64,000 nucleotides of DNA from Lachnoclostridium sp. (GTDB lineage Bacteria > Bacillota > Clostridia > Lachnospirales > Lachnospiraceae), in contig JAMPEB010000004.1 in the NCBI GenBank assembly GCA_023665475.1, positions 1 through 64,000 on the forward strand. Direction: 5' to 3'. Positions 41,865-51,475 of the stretch are shown piece after piece (positions within the stretch are counted from its first letter, which is position 1; each line of letters begins with the position of its first letter). The notes below the pieces were generated by a model. It saw nothing but the letters and a program-made list of their open reading frames with translations, had not been told where the DNA came from and ran no database searches. Both the position numbers and the translations under genes were made by a program.

Positions 41865-42833
41865 ATGGATACGAAAGAAAGTATAGAAGAGAAAAAGTAC
41901 ATGCAGGAGAAAAAGATCTGGATCGGGTTGATTTCGGCGGCGATTGTGTTGGCAGGCATCCTTGCGTTGTTTTTGTATGTTGCTTTCAGTTCAAAGGAAG
42001 AGCAGGGATATCAGGATTATCGCATACAAAAAGAGCAATATTTTATGGAATACTCGGAGCATTTTGACTATTGGGATGTGGTGACGGTGGAATACCCGAG
42101 GCTCGAGGGCATTGACGAAGAGCTGCAGGAGCAGATTAACACGGCAATGTATGATATGGCAATGGACAGAACCCGTTTTTGGCATCTCAGACCCAGTAAA
42201 GAAATCGCTGCTTATCAAAAAGAAAGTTATTGGTCGCTATTCTGCAGTGATGTAAACTGCGATATCGATTATCACAGCCAATATCTGGCAAGCGTTCATT
42301 ATTGTGAATATTATGCCCCCAAGGAGCCGGTATATCATACCAAATACACGGAGCGCGCTATAAATGTTGATTTGATGACAGGGGAAATCTATGAGCTTTC
42401 CGATGTATTTCGGATAGATGAAGGATTTATCAAATTATGGATGCAGAGCATGAATGCGGAATATGAAGGGGCGTTTACCGAGGACGAAGCAACCGTGGAA
42501 ATTCTTTTGGATTGGTTTCATAAGGAAGATGAGGAACTGAATGAGCTTTACGAATTTCGTCCTTATTTTTATCTGACCGAGGAAAAGGATTTTGTAATCG
42601 GCATTTCCCTTGACCCGCTGCTTGCGGGCTTGACACAGGCGCCGCCGGAGAACAGCACTTACAACATCAAAATAGAGGCGGACAAGCTTAAACCCTATCG
42701 GACGGATAGCGGATTTTGGGAGAAATATGAGAAATCAGAGATGGCAGGAGAAGTGCTTCCCTGTAAGAATAAACAGTCCAACCTGTGGCTGGGAGAGGAG
42801 GCAAGTGTATGGGGTTATTGGGACGAGAGATAA
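41865..42833 (+). CDS. Membrane-anchored DUF3298/RsiV-like protein
   Basis: 322 residues. A short cytoplasmic tail and one N-terminal membrane helix (about 19-41, IWIGLISAAIVLAGILALFLYVAF), then an extracytoplasmic domain. The segment WDVVTVEYPRLEGIDEELQEQINTAMYDMA, and later NVDLMTGEIYELSDVFR and FYLTEEKDFVIGIS, match DUF4163/DUF3298, the lysozyme-binding fold of RsiV. No ECF sigma gene is adjacent, so a role as anti-sigma factor is not supported. It overlaps the LysM gene by 25 bp. The start ATG follows GAGGAGGG. Confidence 0.75.
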   Translation: MDTKESIEEKKYMQEKKIWIGLISAAIVLAGILALFLYVAFSSKEEQGYQDYRIQKEQYFMEYSEHFDYWDVVTVEYPRLEGIDEELQEQINTAMYDMAMDRTRFWHLRPSKEIAAYQKESYWSLFCSDVNCDIDYHSQYLASVHYCEYYAPKEPVYHTKYTERAINVDLMTGEIYELSDVFRIDEGFIKLWMQSMNAEYEGAFTEDEATVEILLDWFHKEDEELNELYEFRPYFYLTEEKDFVIGISLDPLLAGLTQAPPENSTYNIKIEADKLKPYRTDSGFWEKYEKSEMAGEVLPCKNKQSNLWLGEEASVWGYWDER

Positions 42834-43888
42834 AGGCAGGAAGGTTTTTGCGGCTGTCGGCAGGCGGTATCCTATGGGGAATCTGCCAAGGTTTGCTGCC
42901 GATATGCGCTTTTGTATTTTTTTTGTCCGGCTTCTGCCTGACTGTGCAGGCGGCGAGTGAAACCTACCCTATTGTCCATGATATTCCTATATCTGATGCA
43001 AATGCTTATATAACTTTGGAAGAGGATTCCGCTTCCTATGAGGTGGTTCCCGGCGATTGTCTGTGGGCGATTGCGGAGAGCTTCTGGGGAGATGGCAGCA
43101 GATATGTGGAGATTGTGAATGCCAATCAGGAGCTTATAACGGACCCCAATCTTATTTATCCCGGAACGCTTCTGCGGATAGGGCAGACCGGATATATCAA
43201 AAAGGACAGAAACAGCGGTGTTGAATGGTCGCAGTATAGTTTCAAAACGCCGGATACATGGACACTGGGATATTTGGAGGAGGGCGAACAGTCCGCCAAT
43301 TTTGTGTTGTCGGGGGACGGGTTATGTCATATGGCCTGCCTGATACAGGACAAGGAGGAGGAAACGGAGCAGATCGTGCAGGATTGGGAAGCCTGCTGTA
43401 AATTGATTGAGGAGTATGTAAATGCACAGTATGCGGATGCCGTGTCGGATCTTGCTTTTGAGCATTACCGTACCGGTTCGGACGGGCTGTATCTGTATTC
43501 CTATGTCTATGAAGCGGATTTGACGGAGTTTGGTATTGGCGAAAGAGCGAAAATAAATGTCTGTGCCGGGTTAAAACTGACGGAAAATATTCAGGCGCAG
43601 TTTATCGGTTTTGCTTATGACTATGATATCCATGGAGCGGTCCGCTATGCGGCTGCTGATTTTCACGAGCCTGCCGGGAATACAAAATATTCTTCCGTAA
43701 ACAGCAGCAATATGTCTATTGATCCGGTTTACGAGTGGGAGATTGAGGGTATGTTTAATCCTTTCCCGTGGGTGGAAGGGTTTGTGGATGATGTGTTTCG
43801 GAGACTGACGGATACTCCGCCGAAGGATTGGGATGCAAAAGATGAAGTGTTGGACGGGCTGCATGGCTTTAAAGGGAGGAAGTTTTGA
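42809..43888 (+). CDS. LysM domain-containing secreted protein
   Basis: 359 residues from the ATG at 42809, after GAGAGGAGG. A signal peptide or membrane anchor covers about 15-45 (ending LTVQAAS). One LysM domain lies at about 70-120 (EVVPGDCLWAIAESFWGDGSRYVEIVNANQELITDPNLIYPGTLLRI) and should bind peptidoglycan. The remaining 240 residues form an unknown domain, ending in a conserved-looking PFPWVEGFVDDVFRRL. Translationally coupled to the DUF3298-like gene, so the two probably act together at the cell wall. Confidence 0.85.
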   Translation: MGLLGREIKAGRFLRLSAGGILWGICQGLLPICAFVFFLSGFCLTVQAASETYPIVHDIPISDANAYITLEEDSASYEVVPGDCLWAIAESFWGDGSRYVEIVNANQELITDPNLIYPGTLLRIGQTGYIKKDRNSGVEWSQYSFKTPDTWTLGYLEEGEQSANFVLSGDGLCHMACLIQDKEEETEQIVQDWEACCKLIEEYVNAQYADAVSDLAFEHYRTGSDGLYLYSYVYEADLTEFGIGERAKINVCAGLKLTENIQAQFIGFAYDYDIHGAVRYAAADFHEPAGNTKYSSVNSSNMSIDPVYEWEIEGMFNPFPWVEGFVDDVFRRLTDTPPKDWDAKDEVLDGLHGFKGRKF

Positions 43889-43901
43889 AAATAGCATTAC
43901 A

Positions 43902-43925
43902 GCCGACAATTAATTGCCGGCTGCT
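43902..43925. terminator. Hairpin between LysM gene and murG
   Basis: CAGCCG and CGGCTG flank ACAATTAATTGC, which is itself self-complementary in part (CAATTAATTG). It overlaps the murG stop codon. No long T-run on either strand, so termination is only likely. Confidence 0.4.
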
Positions 43926-44977
43926 TCGTTAATCAGTTTCATAATCTTGGGAATGGCATCTGTCTGCCTGCTCTTGCTCATAATGTCGATATAGTAATTT
44001 TTGTTGGCATATAACTCATGCACCTCATCTACCAACAAAGAAGTGGTCAAGTCATCTTCATTAATCACAATAGAATAGCCTTGAGACTCGAAGGATTTCG
44101 CGTTTAACAACTGGTCTCCGCGGCTCTGGCGGCTGGGCAGGGGAATCAGGATGTTGGGCTTTTTGAGGGCTAACAGCTCGCAAATCGCGTTGGCACCGGC
44201 ACGGGAAATCACTAAATCTGCCATGGCAAACAAATCCTTCAATTCCGCTTTGACATACTCAAACTGCTTATAGCCGGGAGTATTTAAGAGCAGATTATCC
44301 ATTTTATCCTTGCCGCATAGATGCACCACCTGAAAATCTTCCAGCAGTTTAGGGAGGGCATCCCGCACGGCTTTATTTACATTAGCGGCGCCCTGGCTGC
44401 CGCCGATAACCATAATAATGGGAGTGTTAGCGGAAAATCCGCACATATTTAATCCGGCAATCCGGTTGCCCTGAGTGAGTTCCTTGCGGATGGGGGAACC
44501 GGTCAGCACTGCTTTTTCTTTAGACAGGTTTTCCATGGTTTCGGGAAAGTTGCAGCAAACCTTTGTGGCAACGGGAATACAGAGTTTATTGGCAAGTCCC
44601 GGCGTCATGTCGGATTCATGTATAATGCAGGGAATCTTTAAGGAAGCCGCCGCCCGAACCACGGGAACGCTGACAAATCCGCCCTTGGAAAAGACCACAT
44701 CCGGTTTAAATTCCTTTAAATATTTTCTTGCTTCCCCAAAACCCTTGAGTACCCGAAACGGGTCGGAGAGATTTTTGGGGTCCAGATAGCGGCGCAGTTT
44801 ACCGGTGGATATGCCGGTATAAGGGATATCAAAATCCGTAATCAGGCGTTTTTCAATGCCGTCATAAGAACCCATGTATGCAATTTCATAGCCTGCTTCC
44901 CGAAGAGAAGGCAGTAAAGCGATATTCGGCGTCACATGACCTGCGGTGCCGCCGCCTGTCAACACAATTTTTTTCAT
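43910..44977 (-). CDS. murG: MurG, undecaprenyl-PP-MurNAc-pentapeptide N-acetylglucosaminyltransferase
   Basis: 355 residues from the ATG at 44977, ten bases after AAAGGA; an ATG nine bases earlier is too close to the site. It transfers GlcNAc to lipid I to form lipid II at the inner membrane face. Motifs: GGGTAGHVTPN (G-loop 1), DVVFSKGGFVSVPVVRAA, PCIIHESDMTPGLANK, VIGGSQGAANVN (G-loop 3), VISRAGANAICELLALKKPNILIPLP with the UDP-GlcNAc-binding Glu. It stands outside the usual dcw cluster, so it may be one of two MurG-like proteins in the genome. Confidence 0.94.
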   Translation of the reverse strand: MKKIVLTGGGTAGHVTPNIALLPSLREAGYEIAYMGSYDGIEKRLITDFDIPYTGISTGKLRRYLDPKNLSDPFRVLKGFGEARKYLKEFKPDVVFSKGGFVSVPVVRAAASLKIPCIIHESDMTPGLANKLCIPVATKVCCNFPETMENLSKEKAVLTGSPIRKELTQGNRIAGLNMCGFSANTPIIMVIGGSQGAANVNKAVRDALPKLLEDFQVVHLCGKDKMDNLLLNTPGYKQFEYVKAELKDLFAMADLVISRAGANAICELLALKKPNILIPLPSRQSRGDQLLNAKSFESQGYSIVINEDDLTTSLLVDEVHELYANKNYYIDIMSKSRQTDAIPKIMKLINEAAGN

Positions 44978-44990
44978 AAAAACCATCCTT

Positions 44991-45233
44991 TTAAGCTTCT
45001 ATCATACTTTCCAATGCGCGGGCAAGCTGGTCGGGGCAGGAGGTGGACTTGAAACCACAGCGGATACCTTTTAATCTTGAGATTGCCTCTGCGGGAGCCA
45101 TACCTTTTACCAGAGCGCATATGCCCTGCAAATTGCCGTTGCAGCCTCCTGAAAAACTCACGGAATCAATAACCCCGTCCTTTAGTTCTATTTGGATTTC
45201 GGTGGAACAGGTGCCTTGCGTCTTATATACCAT
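44991..45233 (-). CDS. TSCPD domain protein (TIGR03905 type)
   Basis: 80 residues, ending 13 bp before murG on the same strand. It matches the short stand-alone TSCPD family: GTCSTEIQIELKDGVIDSVSFSGGCNGNLQGICALVKGM, then the TSCPDQLARAL motif near residue 64. Larger TSCPD domains occur at the end of class II ribonucleotide reductases; the short form is of unknown function and contains conserved Cys residues. The start ATG follows GGAGG by nine bases. Confidence 0.9.
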   Translation of the reverse strand: MVYKTQGTCSTEIQIELKDGVIDSVSFSGGCNGNLQGICALVKGMAPAEAISRLKGIRCGFKSTSCPDQLARALESMIEA

Positions 45234-45411
45234 AGTATGCAGCCTCCATTCTCTTTGGAAAAGGATTTTAAAAATTAAAAAATACTCTCATAAAATGGTA
45301 TTATAGCAGATTCGGGGAAAATATGCAACGAGGGGAGAAACTTTTTAAAATTAGTGTTTTCATAAATAGTAAAAGATGATATACTTTCCTTGATAAAGAT
45401 ACGGAAAACAA

Positions 45412-45996
45412 TCAGATAAACAGCCTTTTGCGGGCAAGGAGACAGGAACCGAAAAAGAACAGGCACAGCGCCAGTCTGGAGATAGTCCGATGGCTGTAAC
45501 AGTCCGCTATTTGGCGGGTCAGACCCGGAGCGAGCAGGATATATGGGTCATCAGAGCCCGTTGACAGATAGGCGCGGTTTCGCGGATGCACAAGAGTAAC
45601 GGAAGTCTCCTGAGCGGAAGCAATGTTCTCTGCCGCAAAAAAGCTGCAGGAAGTATATTCCCTGCGAATTACGCCGGCGCTGCTTAAGGTAATGTTTTTG
45701 ACGCAAATCAGTTGTTCGGTGTGAGGAGGGAAATCCAGTCTGAGGTTGTCAAGGTGCCCTTCAAGATTGCCGTTAAGCCGAAATTCCACCTTTTTTTGTG
45801 CATAGTCAATGTCGGAAGAAATACTTTGCTCTTCACAAAAAGAAGGGTTTTCCTTTGTTGTATAGTATAAAACGCAGGAATCGCCGGCTATTTCATCAAA
45901 GTAAATACGGATGATTAAATCGGATGCGGGAAACGGCAGAAAAATAAATACCAGCGACAGGAGTATGGCAAAGCCCCATATTACGAATTTTTTCAA
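45412..45996 (-). CDS. Membrane-anchored protein, unknown
   Basis: 194 residues with a hydrophobic helix at each end (about 7-25 and 170-187) and a beta-rich extracytoplasmic middle (YFDEIAGDSCVLYYTTKENPSFCEEQSISSDIDYAQKKVEFRLNG...LDNLRLDF). This layout resembles the accessory domains found next to polytopic glycosyltransferase-like proteins, such as the 46089 gene on the other side of the divergent promoter region. No family recognised. Confidence 0.6.
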   Translation of the reverse strand: MKKFVIWGFAILLSLVFIFLPFPASDLIIRIYFDEIAGDSCVLYYTTKENPSFCEEQSISSDIDYAQKKVEFRLNGNLEGHLDNLRLDFPPHTEQLICVKNITLSSAGVIRREYTSCSFFAAENIASAQETSVTLVHPRNRAYLSTGSDDPYILLAPGLTRQIADCYSHRTISRLALCLFFFGSCLLARKRLFI

Positions 45997-46088
45997 GTTA
46001 TACCCTCCTTACGCATCATACTAACCTTTTTTATCATAATGGAAAAGGAAATAATAAGCAAGTCTTTTAAAGTACAGAGAGAGGAAAA

Positions 46089-47339
46089 ATGATGGAGCGG
46101 AAAAAGAGAGAAGATTTAGCCGTCATTGCTATGGGAATCGCAATATGCTATTTTATTTATCTGGCAGTGATGAGTGAACTGCCGGATACTTATGCGGATT
46201 ATAACGGACATACCTATGTTTATCTGCCGGTTTTTACGGGCGAGTCCTTTCTGAAGGGCTGGAGAACCGTACCATACTGTATGTGGCATGTATGTGTTCT
46301 GGCGTTGAATCTTCTGTTACATATTCCTTTAGAAGTATCCGTCGCTTATGTGAGCTGCTTTTTTCAACTGTTTACTTACCTTGTTATTTATTGGATGATA
46401 CAGAAATATACCTGGGCGAAGGGGAATGGGATAGGTTCGGTGACCGCGGCGGTTTTGGCAGCCGGATTATCCATCATACAGGGATTATCTTTTTCCTGGC
46501 TGGATGCGGGGGGACGCTTTTTGGGAATTTTCTCCGCAAATCCCATTCACAATCCCACGCAGATGGCAGTCCGGCCCTTTGTCCTTCTCTGTTTTGCTCT
46601 GGTCATTGATATTTGGGGAGCCCAAAAAGATAAAGGATATCAAGGTATTTTTTTTAAGGTAGAAAACGGGTTAAGAAGATATTATGGTTATCTGGCTGTT
46701 ATCTTATTGCTGTCCGCTATGGCAAAGCCGGTTTTTGCGGCAATGTTTATTCCCGCTGTGGGACTGCTGATGCTGTGGGATTGGATTCGCTGTATTCTGC
46801 AAAAGGACGGAAGCGCGGCGGCATATTTTAAGCAGTGTCTGGCAGTGTTTTTCTGCGCAGTGCCGACTGTGCTGTATGTTTTGCTGTCAGCGGCATCTTA
46901 TTATATCTGGGGAGAAATTTATCAGGGGGACAGTTCTCTTATCCTGACGAAGTGGATGGAGGTATGGAAACTGTATTCAGAGAATGTGATTCTCTCCATC
47001 GGGCTGGGTATGGCGTTTCCGTTGTTTATGATATTGATTGACGGGCGTTTTTTTATAAAGGAGGCTATGGGAAGGCTGGCGTTGACAGGATATCTGACAG
47101 GTGTGCTGGAATCGGCTGTGATGGGTGAAGCGAACAAGCTGGAACACGCAAATTATATCTGGCCCATGATGTGCGGCATGCTTCTTCTGTGGATAACGGC
47201 GCTGCTGCGTCTTGTGGAATTGGAAAGAACACAGACGGACACAAAAGTAAGAAGAATTCTGGTGGATTTCGGATGGTTTTTGTTCTGTGCCCATGTTTTG
47301 TGTGGAATTTTGTATATCAGGGAAATGATTGGCGGGTGA
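46089..47339 (+). CDS. Polytopic membrane protein, possible GT-C type
   Basis: 416 residues with about ten hydrophobic segments. A large first loop (DTYADYNGHTYVYLPVFTGESFLKGWRTVPYCMWH) carries acidic residues in the position expected for the first extracytoplasmic loop of GT-C glycosyltransferases; ANPIHNPTQMAVRPF lies in the next loop and is well conserved in clostridial relatives as I recall them. Function not proven. Divergent from the 45412 membrane gene; start ATG after AGAGAGG. Confidence 0.6.
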   Translation: MMERKKREDLAVIAMGIAICYFIYLAVMSELPDTYADYNGHTYVYLPVFTGESFLKGWRTVPYCMWHVCVLALNLLLHIPLEVSVAYVSCFFQLFTYLVIYWMIQKYTWAKGNGIGSVTAAVLAAGLSIIQGLSFSWLDAGGRFLGIFSANPIHNPTQMAVRPFVLLCFALVIDIWGAQKDKGYQGIFFKVENGLRRYYGYLAVILLLSAMAKPVFAAMFIPAVGLLMLWDWIRCILQKDGSAAAYFKQCLAVFFCAVPTVLYVLLSAASYYIWGEIYQGDSSLILTKWMEVWKLYSENVILSIGLGMAFPLFMILIDGRFFIKEAMGRLALTGYLTGVLESAVMGEANKLEHANYIWPMMCGMLLLWITALLRLVELERTQTDTKVRRILVDFGWFLFCAHVLCGILYIREMIGG

Positions 47340-47465
47340 AGGAATCCTACATGGAAAATTGTCGAAATATCTCAAAATATCACGATGAAAAATCGTTCAA
47401 AAAGCATGACAAATAAGATATACTTATAGATACAGGAAAAATAATTCTGGAAAAGGGGTTTTGTC

Positions 47466-48212
47466 ATGTTTGAAATTTTTCGGGAAGAAAAAATCATTAC
47501 GGTTTGTATTGTGTCATTTTTTCTGCTGGGCATCGGTATGCAGTTTTTGTTGGGAATCCTTTATCAGAAGATGATACAGGAAGTAGAAAATATGGCGACT
47601 ACAAACCACAAGCTTTTAAAGCAGTGTAAGTTAAAATTTGCCAACTGTTATCAACTGAATAACGGGGTGCCGAACATTTCGGTTTTTGTGGACAAGTTTT
47701 TGAGCAGGCTGGCGTTAGGACCTATTTCCTTTGAAGGCATCTATCATCTGGCGGGTCAGACCATGCTTTTGTCCGTGGTAAGCGCCGGAGCCGGTGTCTG
47801 CAAAAGCATTATGAACGGGCGCAGGCTGGGAGAAATCCTGCCTTTTTACATAGTGAGTTTCTTAGGACTGTATCTGTATTTTTCCGTCAGCACGATGCTG
47901 GATGTAAAGGGGAGAAAGCGCAATCTGAAGGTGAGTCTGGTGGATTATCTGGAAAATCATCTGTCTTCCAGAATCAATGTCACGGAAAAGGATATGGAGA
48001 TGTTATACGGGAGAAGGGTTTATGAGTCCGGCAGGGGACGCCGGAGCATGAATATCAAAAACGGCATGAAGCGAACCGTGGAATTTACCCCTATCAGCAA
48101 TAAAGCCATGTTGATGCAGGAACAGGCGTCCCTCATGGAAGATTCGGAGAATGAGAGAATGGCAATGGAGAGGGAATTGGAAGAACTGTTGCAGGAATTT
48201 CTGGCGACTTGA
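47466..48212 (+). CDS. Membrane protein, unknown
   Basis: 248 residues. A first hydrophobic helix (about 10-32), a cytoplasmic or external segment with [36 protein letters not shown], two more helices around 85-105 and 120-145, and a long charged C-terminal tail ([34 protein letters not shown]...) ending in a coiled coil ([18 protein letters not shown]). No family recognised. The start ATG follows GGGG by seven bases. It precedes pgi, which has its own promoter. Confidence 0.65.
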   Translation: MFEIFREEKIITVCIVSFFLLGIGMQFLLGILYQKMIQEVENMATTNHKLLKQCKLKFANCYQLNNGVPNISVFVDKFLSRLALGPISFEGIYHLAGQTMLLSVVSAGAGVCKSIMNGRRLGEILPFYIVSFLGLYLYFSVSTMLDVKGRKRNLKVSLVDYLENHLSSRINVTEKDMEMLYGRRVYESGRGRRSMNIKNGMKRTVEFTPISNKAMLMQEQASLMEDSENERMAMERELEELLQEFLAT

Positions 48213-48274
48213 GAAGAGGGTGCCACTTAGAAAAAGGGGCTGCCATTTGACGGTGAATTTATCTCGAATTTACC

Positions 48275-48303
48275 TTGAATTTACCATACAATTTTGCTAC
48301 ACT
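48275..48303 (+). promoter_or_regulatory. Promoter of pgi
   Basis: TTGAAT (48275-48280), 17-bp spacer, TACACT (48298-48303). A small hairpin GGTGCC-AA-GGCACC follows at 48313-48326, before the GGAGCAAAAGG leader. Upstream there are three near repeats of GAATTTA(C/T), of unknown meaning. Confidence 0.65.
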
Positions 48304-48351
48304 ATAAGAAAGGTGCCAAGGCACCGGAAAAGTGGAAAAGGAGCAAAAGGT

Positions 48352-49701
48352 ATGAGTAAACAGGTTACATTTGATTATTCCAAAACAGGTTCTTTTATTT
48401 CCAATGAAGAAATCGGTTACATGAAAAAGCTGACCTTGGACGCCAAGGAGGTATTGGTATCCAAGAATGGCGCAGGAAATGATTTTTTGGGCTGGATTGA
48501 CCTTCCTGTGGATTATGACAAAGAAGAGTTTGCCAGAATCAAAGAAGCGGCAAAGAAAATCCAGAGTGATTCCGAAGTGCTTTTGGTAATCGGCATCGGC
48601 GGTTCTTATCTGGGAGCGAGAGCGGCAATCGAGTTTTTGAGCCACAGCTTTTACAATGTGGTGGACAAGAGTGTGCGCAAGGCTCCGGAGATTTATTTCT
48701 GCGGCAATTCCATCAGCTCTACCTATTTAAAACATCTTATGGATGTGGTGGGAGACAGGGACTTTTCCATCAATATGATTTCCAAGTCCGGTACAACCAC
48801 GGAGCCTGCTATTGCGTTCCGTGTATTTAAAGAGAAATTGGAGAAAAAATACGGCAAGGAAGGCGCGGCAAAGAGAATTTATGCAACTACCGACAAGGCG
48901 CGGGGAAGTTTAAAGAATCTGGCGGATGAAGAAGGATATGAGACTTTTGTGGTTCCCGATGATGTAGGAGGGCGTTTTTCCGTACTTACTGCCGTAGGTC
49001 TTCTGCCCATTGCAGTCAGCGGCGCTGATATCGATAAGTTAATGGAGGGTGCGGCAAGCGGCAGAAAGCGCGCTCTGGAGAATGATTTTGAGAGTAATGA
49101 TGCTCTGCAGTATGCAGCACTGCGTAATATTTTACTGCGCAAGGGCAAGAAAGTAGAGATTCTGGCAAACTATGAGCCTGCTGTACATTATGTGAGCGAG
49201 TGGTGGAAGCAGCTTTACGGCGAGAGCGAAGGCAAGGACCAGAAGGGACTGTTCCCCGCAAGTGTGGATTTGACCACAGATTTGCACTCCATGGGTCAGT
49301 TTATTCAGGACGGCGCAAGAATCATGTTTGAGACGGTTCTCAATGTGGAGCAGTCCAGAGAAGAAATTATCATCGGTGAGGAGCCTGTGGATTTGGACGG
49401 CTTGAATTATCTGGCAGGAAAGACAGTTGATTTTGTAAATAAGAGCGCTATGAACGGTACGCTTTTGGCACATACGGACGGTCAGGTGCCTAACTTTGTG
49501 GTAAATATACCGGAGGTAAACGAGTTTTATCTGGGCGAGTTGTTCTATTTCTTTGAGTTCGCCTGCGGCGTAAGCGGTTATCTGCTTGGGGTGAATCCTT
49601 TCAATCAGCCCGGCGTGGAGAGCTACAAGAAAAATATGTTTGCCCTGCTCGGCAAGCCCGGCTATGAAGCACAGAGAGAAGAGCTGTTAAAGAGATTGTA
49701 A
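48352..49701 (+). CDS. pgi: Glucose-6-phosphate isomerase
   Basis: 449 residues from the ATG at 48352, the usual length for the Firmicutes enzyme; the frame extends upstream into the preceding gene but without a start signal. Interconverts glucose-6-phosphate and fructose-6-phosphate. Motifs: [17 protein letters not shown], the signature [14 protein letters not shown], and the C-terminal signature [16 protein letters not shown]. Catalytic Glu lies in the RIMFETVL / EEIIIGEEP part and the Lys in the last signature. Strong promoter and its own terminator. Confidence 0.96.
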   Translation: MSKQVTFDYSKTGSFISNEEIGYMKKLTLDAKEVLVSKNGAGNDFLGWIDLPVDYDKEEFARIKEAAKKIQSDSEVLLVIGIGGSYLGARAAIEFLSHSFYNVVDKSVRKAPEIYFCGNSISSTYLKHLMDVVGDRDFSINMISKSGTTTEPAIAFRVFKEKLEKKYGKEGAAKRIYATTDKARGSLKNLADEEGYETFVVPDDVGGRFSVLTAVGLLPIAVSGADIDKLMEGAASGRKRALENDFESNDALQYAALRNILLRKGKKVEILANYEPAVHYVSEWWKQLYGESEGKDQKGLFPASVDLTTDLHSMGQFIQDGARIMFETVLNVEQSREEIIIGEEPVDLDGLNYLAGKTVDFVNKSAMNGTLLAHTDGQVPNFVVNIPEVNEFYLGELFYFFEFACGVSGYLLGVNPFNQPGVESYKKNMFALLGKPGYEAQREELLKRL

Positions 49702-49731
49702 GGATTCCCGATTTTTAAAAAGAAGTTTGAT

Positions 49732-49780
49732 GGGACTGCGGCATAGGGCGTTTTACCTCGTGCGGCAGTCCTGTTTCTGT
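49732..49780 (+). terminator. Terminator after pgi
   Basis: GGACTGCGGCA (49733-49743) pairs with TGCGGCAGTCC (49761-49771), one mismatch, loop of 17 bases, then TGTTTCTGT. It lies in the leader of the dehydrogenase gene, so that gene needs its own promoter downstream or readthrough. Confidence 0.7.
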
Positions 49781-49810
49781 ATCATTGGAAAATGTGAGAA
49801 AGGCATGATT

Positions 49811-50773
49811 ATGATGAACATTGTGGTGTTGGAGCGTAACAGCGTGGGACCGGATATTTCCGTGGATTGTTTTCAGGAATTGGGAAATGTGACTTATTAC
49901 AGAAATACCGTGACCATAGAGGAAGTGAAGGAACGGGTGAAGAATGCGGATATCATCGTGGCAAATAAATCTCCTATGAATGAGGAGAGCCTTAAGGACG
50001 CCCCCAATGTGAAGCTGATATGTGAGTTTGCCACGGGCTATGATAACTGTGATTTGGCATATTGCAGCGCAAGAGGAATCCGTGTGACGAATGTAGTGAA
50101 TTATTCTACGGATATGGTGGCGCAGCATACTTTTACGCTGGCGCTTGCACTGAGTCAGAAACTGGCACATTATGACACTTATGTCAAGTCTGGCGCATAC
50201 AGCGCGCAGGACAGATTTTCCAATTTTGATGTGCCTTTCTATGAATTGTGCGGAAAAACCTGGGGTATTGTGGGCATGGGCAACATCGGCAGAAAAGTGG
50301 CGCAGATAGCCGAAGCTTTCGGATGCAAGGTGATTTTCTGCTCCGTCACGGGAAAAAGCGCCTGCACGGAGTATCGGCGGGTGGACAAGGAGACTTTGCT
50401 TGCGGAGAGCGATTTTCTTTCCCTGCATTGTCCGTTGAGCGATTTATCCCGCAATTTTATTGACAGGGAGGCTCTGCGGAAAATGAAAAAATCCGCCATT
50501 TTGATTAATGTGGCACGGGGAGCCGTGGTAAACAATACGGATTTGTATGATGCGCTGGTCGCGGGAGAGATTACGGCAGCAGGGCTGGATGTATTGGAGA
50601 AGGAGCCCTTGGAGCTGTCCAATCCTTTGAGTAAGTTAAAAGACAGCAATCAGATTATTATCACGCCCCACTTGGCATGGGGCAGCGTGGAAGCCCGCAT
50701 GAGATGTGTGGAGGGTGTATATGAGAATATTAAAGCATTCCAGAGAGGCGAGGAACGCAACATAGTGAAGTGA
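49811..50773 (+). CDS. D-isomer specific 2-hydroxyacid dehydrogenase
   Basis: 320 residues from ATG 49811, seven bases after AAAGG. NAD-binding motif WGIVGMGNIGRKVAQIAEAFG (GxGxxG), the family signatures LHCPLSDLSRNFIDREALRKMKKSAILINVARG with the catalytic Arg region, EPL with the Glu, and ITPHLAWGS with the catalytic His. Converts a 2-keto acid to the D-2-hydroxy acid with NADH; the size and NYSTDMVAQHTF segment fit hydroxypyruvate or glyoxylate reductases, but the substrate is not certain. Confidence 0.9.
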   Translation: MMNIVVLERNSVGPDISVDCFQELGNVTYYRNTVTIEEVKERVKNADIIVANKSPMNEESLKDAPNVKLICEFATGYDNCDLAYCSARGIRVTNVVNYSTDMVAQHTFTLALALSQKLAHYDTYVKSGAYSAQDRFSNFDVPFYELCGKTWGIVGMGNIGRKVAQIAEAFGCKVIFCSVTGKSACTEYRRVDKETLLAESDFLSLHCPLSDLSRNFIDREALRKMKKSAILINVARGAVVNNTDLYDALVAGEITAAGLDVLEKEPLELSNPLSKLKDSNQIIITPHLAWGSVEARMRCVEGVYENIKAFQRGEERNIVK

Positions 50774-50794
50774 CCTGTAAAAAATAGGAATACA

Positions 50795-51457
50795 TTAGGA
50801 ACGGGAGATTTTGCCGTCTTCCATTCTTAATATACAGTCGGCGCCTTCTGCCACAGTTTTGTCATGTGTAACGACAAGGCATGTTTTATGGTAGGTTTTA
50901 TGTATTTTATGTAAAAGCTCCATGACTTCCGCACTGGTTTTCCGGTCCAGATTTCCCGTAGGCTCATCACACAAAATAATGGAGGGATCATTGGCAATCG
51001 CAGCCCTTTGCTGCTGTCCGCCGCTTAACTGTGTGGGCGTATGCTTTGCTCTGTCAGCGATTCCCAATTGTTCCATCAGCTCATGGATATAGTTTTCATC
51101 GACCCGGCCGGAGGCAAGCAGCGTGGGAAGGACAATATTTTCTTTTACGCTCAACTCGTCCAAGAGGGAAAAATTTTGGAATACAAACCCGATTTCGTCC
51201 CGTCTTGCTGCCGCAAGCTGTCTTTCTTTGCAGTCCGACAAACATATATCATGGATATAGACCTTGCCGGATGTGGGTATGTCCAATCCGCCTAAAAGGT
51301 GCATAAGCGTAGATTTTCCGCTTCCGCTGGTACCGATCAGTGCGACAAAACTTCCTTTTTCTATGGAAAGAGAAACATCCTTAAGCGCCTCCACTTTCTG
51401 TTTTCCTACCTCATATGTTTTGCACAAATGTTCTGTTCTAAGCGCTGCTTCTTTCAT
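50795..51457 (-). CDS. MacB/LolD-type ABC ATPase with a deletion after the signature motif
   Basis: 220 residues. Walker A GTSGSGKST, Q-loop VFQNFSLLDELSVKENI, signature LSGGQQQR, Walker B ILCDEPTGNLD and switch His VVTHDK are present. However the stretch that normally reads RAL-type residues between the signature and Walker B (AIARALANDPSI) is shortened to AIANDPSI. About four residues of the signature helix are missing, an in-frame loss of 12 bp. This helix packs on the ATP interface, so the protein may be inactive. It is co-directional with and 18 bp downstream of the broken permease gene, which supports decay of the whole exporter. Confidence 0.85.
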   Translation of the reverse strand: MKEAALRTEHLCKTYEVGKQKVEALKDVSLSIEKGSFVALIGTSGSGKSTLMHLLGGLDIPTSGKVYIHDICLSDCKERQLAAARRDEIGFVFQNFSLLDELSVKENIVLPTLLASGRVDENYIHELMEQLGIADRAKHTPTQLSGGQQQRAAIANDPSIILCDEPTGNLDRKTSAEVMELLHKIHKTYHKTCLVVTHDKTVAEGADCILRMEDGKISRS

Positions 51458-51475
51458 AATCCGCCGTATCCTCCT